Of a stretch of 64,000 nt of DNA, positions 62,401 to 64,000 are shown piece by piece (the stretch's first letter is position 1; the number at the start of each line of letters is the position of its first letter). Origin of the DNA: Ancylostoma caninum (taxonomy: Eukaryota; Nematoda; Chromadorea; Rhabditida; Ancylostomatidae); contig JBAJFG010000232.1 of NCBI GenBank assembly GCA_037903475.1, forward strand, positions 434,001-498,000. Direction: 5' to 3'. The notes below the pieces were generated by a model. That model did no database searches. It worked only from the letters and a program-made list of their open reading frames with translations, and was not told where the DNA came from. Position numbers and translations under genes: made by a program.

Positions 62401-63238
62401 TAAATGTTGCTAGTACTACCACTAAATGATGAAAAATCTTCAACGTTGTTCACAGTGAACAGCAAAACTGGTGCATACAGCCACTTTTTCCTCGAAAATG
62501 AACTTTAAAGAAGCTACAATATACAATATGGAGATCTTAGGAAATTCAAAGAAAAGCCAAAGAGGCTCTAACTTGTCAGTAAGGAAAGATGAACGGTTCG
62601 GTCACAATAGCGGGACTGAATGAAATATCCAGTAACCCACGCTACGGGCATGAAAACATCCTAAGCTGATTACACCCGGCAAAAACGTGTTCCCAACGCA
62701 AAACTAGCCGTATTTTTATTCAGACATGAAAATGTTCCAGCCACGGGGCCTTTGACTCTTCTTTTTTCGCCATCATACCAATTCATACCTCCACCAGAAC
62801 GATCCCCCCCCCCCCCTCCCCCTGCTACAAGTCCCTCGGATGACAAACAAACGACCCTCTTCAGCATACAGTTTCCTGCCCACCCCCGCATGTCGCAACG
62901 ACCGCCCGCTTATCTATCACTTGCCTCTATTCTTAACCAGCTACCAAATCAAGTTAGACAAGCCCCAACAAGCAATCCAAGGAAAAATATTGATCTGAAG
63001 CAAAAAAAAACACCAGGATCCAGTGAAGTTGTGCTGTAATTGGTATATACCTTGAATTTGATGCCGGATCATTGTTATGGTCTCTTTCGTCACCAGAGAC
63101 ACTTTGCTCCTCTTCCAGCGTTTCGTGGTTTCCGAACAATCGCTGGGCGTTCGACCGCACGCGATCCCACAAGCTCGCAATTGTCGTCTTCATTCCATCG
63201 ATCTGCAGAAACTGCACATTTAGCAGCGTAGACATCAA
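59483..63238 (-). CDS. tmem106-like: TMEM106-like type II lysosomal membrane protein
   Basis: Exons, minus strand: about 63238-63061 (ATG choice between 63238 and 63193), about 62320-62239, about 62165-62075, about 61960-61820, about 61755-61690, about 61634-61492, 59646-59483 (stop TGA). Recognised by the cytosolic motif CPSCKGTGRIPK followed by ETLVALIPLNDDRLKPKRT, which matches the conserved pair of segments in TMEM106 proteins. After it come one membrane helix (WFWVLIGIAV into LLASGAIFMLVPRAVDL), then a luminal beta-rich domain with several N-glycosylation sequons (NISN, NTS, NAS, NNS) and a cysteine pair near the C-terminus (QVCCVPSGNCT). The family works in lysosome size, transport and acidification. 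Upstream 5' exons beyond 63238 are possible. Confidence 0.8.
59833..60205. mobile_element. foldback MITE, family D copy 2
   Basis: About 370 bp starting CATTGGACCGAAAAGAAATC and ending with inverted ACTCGGTCCATTGTG. The two arms match along most of the element (AAAGCCCTCAAGCTCTTCTC against GAAGGGCTTCAGAGCTCTC). Same family as 25341-25622, longer interior. Lies in the last intron of the TMEM106-like gene. Confidence 0.8.
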
Positions 63239-63239
63239 G

Positions 63240-64000
63240 GATTTTGTTATCTAACCTAATATGAATTAAAATGTAATTAATAACGCTTCAGACCTACTGA
63301 AGCGGTGGTGAAACCCACGATAAAGGTCAATTGAAAGAAATCAAGTAGTAAGAGAAACTCACCGGTGAATTAGAGACGGAAGTGAGGCGTCTCCGCGAGC
63401 ACCTAGTCTGGAATTTTTTTTAGAATTTATTGTATAAGCCGTAAGCATTATGTAACAAATAAACGAGAGAATTACGTGAACGATTTACGAAAGTGCAGGA
63501 GAAATGAGCGTTGCGTATACAAAAGGTAGACTTAAATAAAAACGAAGGCAGATCCAACGATAGAGCAGCATCGCAGTTTGATCACAAATTATAAAACAAG
63601 TATGAAGCAAGAAATCATTCCGAAGTGGGAAAAAAAAGGAAAAAGAAAGTACCGGATTTCAAGATACGAAAAAATAATTGACTGAAAGAAAAAGGAAACC
63701 GTAGCCAAGTGGAACATATAAATAAGGTCAATGCAACACGAAAAGGAAAAAGAAAATATAACAATTACTATTACTAGAACCGAATGAAGAGAAGCGTTAG
63801 CGAACGAGCGATCAATAACAAAAACGTGCGCAACTGGAAAAGGCAGGTTGGGGAGTGTAAGTAGCAGCAAATCCTTTAAAAAGTTCACGCTACGTGAATC
63901 TCTGGCGCAAAAAAGGACTCTCAAATACTAGCACACAGTTTAACGCTGGCTTTTGCCAAAATTCCACTCTAAAGGAGCTCACCAAGGCAGCCAAATATCT
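63240..64000. other. right edge, nothing certain
   Basis: Upstream of the TMEM106-like exons. A short minus-strand stretch at about 63410-63361 ends at a GTGAG donor and could be an untranslated or 5' coding exon of that gene. A plus-strand purine-rich region follows (63600-63830). No other gene seen. Confidence 0.4.

Overview
The window looks like chromosomal DNA of a strongylid (clade V, hookworm-like) nematode. Genes are broken into many short exons by introns of about 50 bp to several kb, with strong TTTCAG or TTCCAG acceptors and GTAAGT or GTGAGT donors. Several start codons sit just after an acceptor-like CAG, as expected for spliced-leader trans-splicing. The space between and inside genes is full of small inverted-repeat DNA elements. 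No complete long ORF, tRNA gene, rRNA or CRISPR array is present. All gene models below were spliced by eye; no database search was run.

Left part (1-21 kb). 1-7 kb is gene-poor and carries a 1.4 kb element with TTAA duplications, tRNA-like modules and nested foldbacks. On the minus strand follow a small secreted cysteine-rich peptide (7743-8119), a tRNA-dihydrouridine synthase 2-like enzyme with a C-terminal dsRNA-binding domain (8265-11376, first exon not found), a RanBP9/RanBP10-like SPRY/CTLH scaffold protein (13958-20060), and, about 200 bp upstream of the latter in the same direction, a tiny two-exon membrane protein (20262-20529). The last two are spaced like a nematode operon.

Middle (21-36 kb). 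No convincing gene. It holds foldback elements, a GC-rich 1.3 kb terminal-inverted-repeat element, a possible Bel/Pao integrase scrap, a 59-bp minisatellite (27.3 kb) and a 5.9 kb minisatellite (29.2-35.1 kb) of roughly 55-60 bp units arranged in higher-order blocks of 785 and 609 bp.

Right part (36-64 kb). Plus strand: a complete 8-exon regulator-of-microtubule-dynamics (RMD/FAM82) TPR protein with a LINE fragment in an intron (36105-39719), a complete 6-exon four-pass membrane protein (42457-44608), and a terminal exon of unknown gene (45029-45423). Minus strand: a very large ARM/HEAT-like protein gene whose acidic N-terminus and helical-repeat order resemble Virilizer/VIRMA (45667-58150), and a TMEM106-like lysosomal membrane protein (59483-63238).

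The genes are housekeeping in type (tRNA modification, an E3-scaffold protein, microtubule/mitochondrial factor, RNA-methylation-complex candidate, lysosome) and do not form one pathway. The most distinctive content is the mobile and repeat landscape: at least four inverted-repeat families with two or three copies each inside this one window, several with exact TA duplications, plus the higher-order minisatellite.
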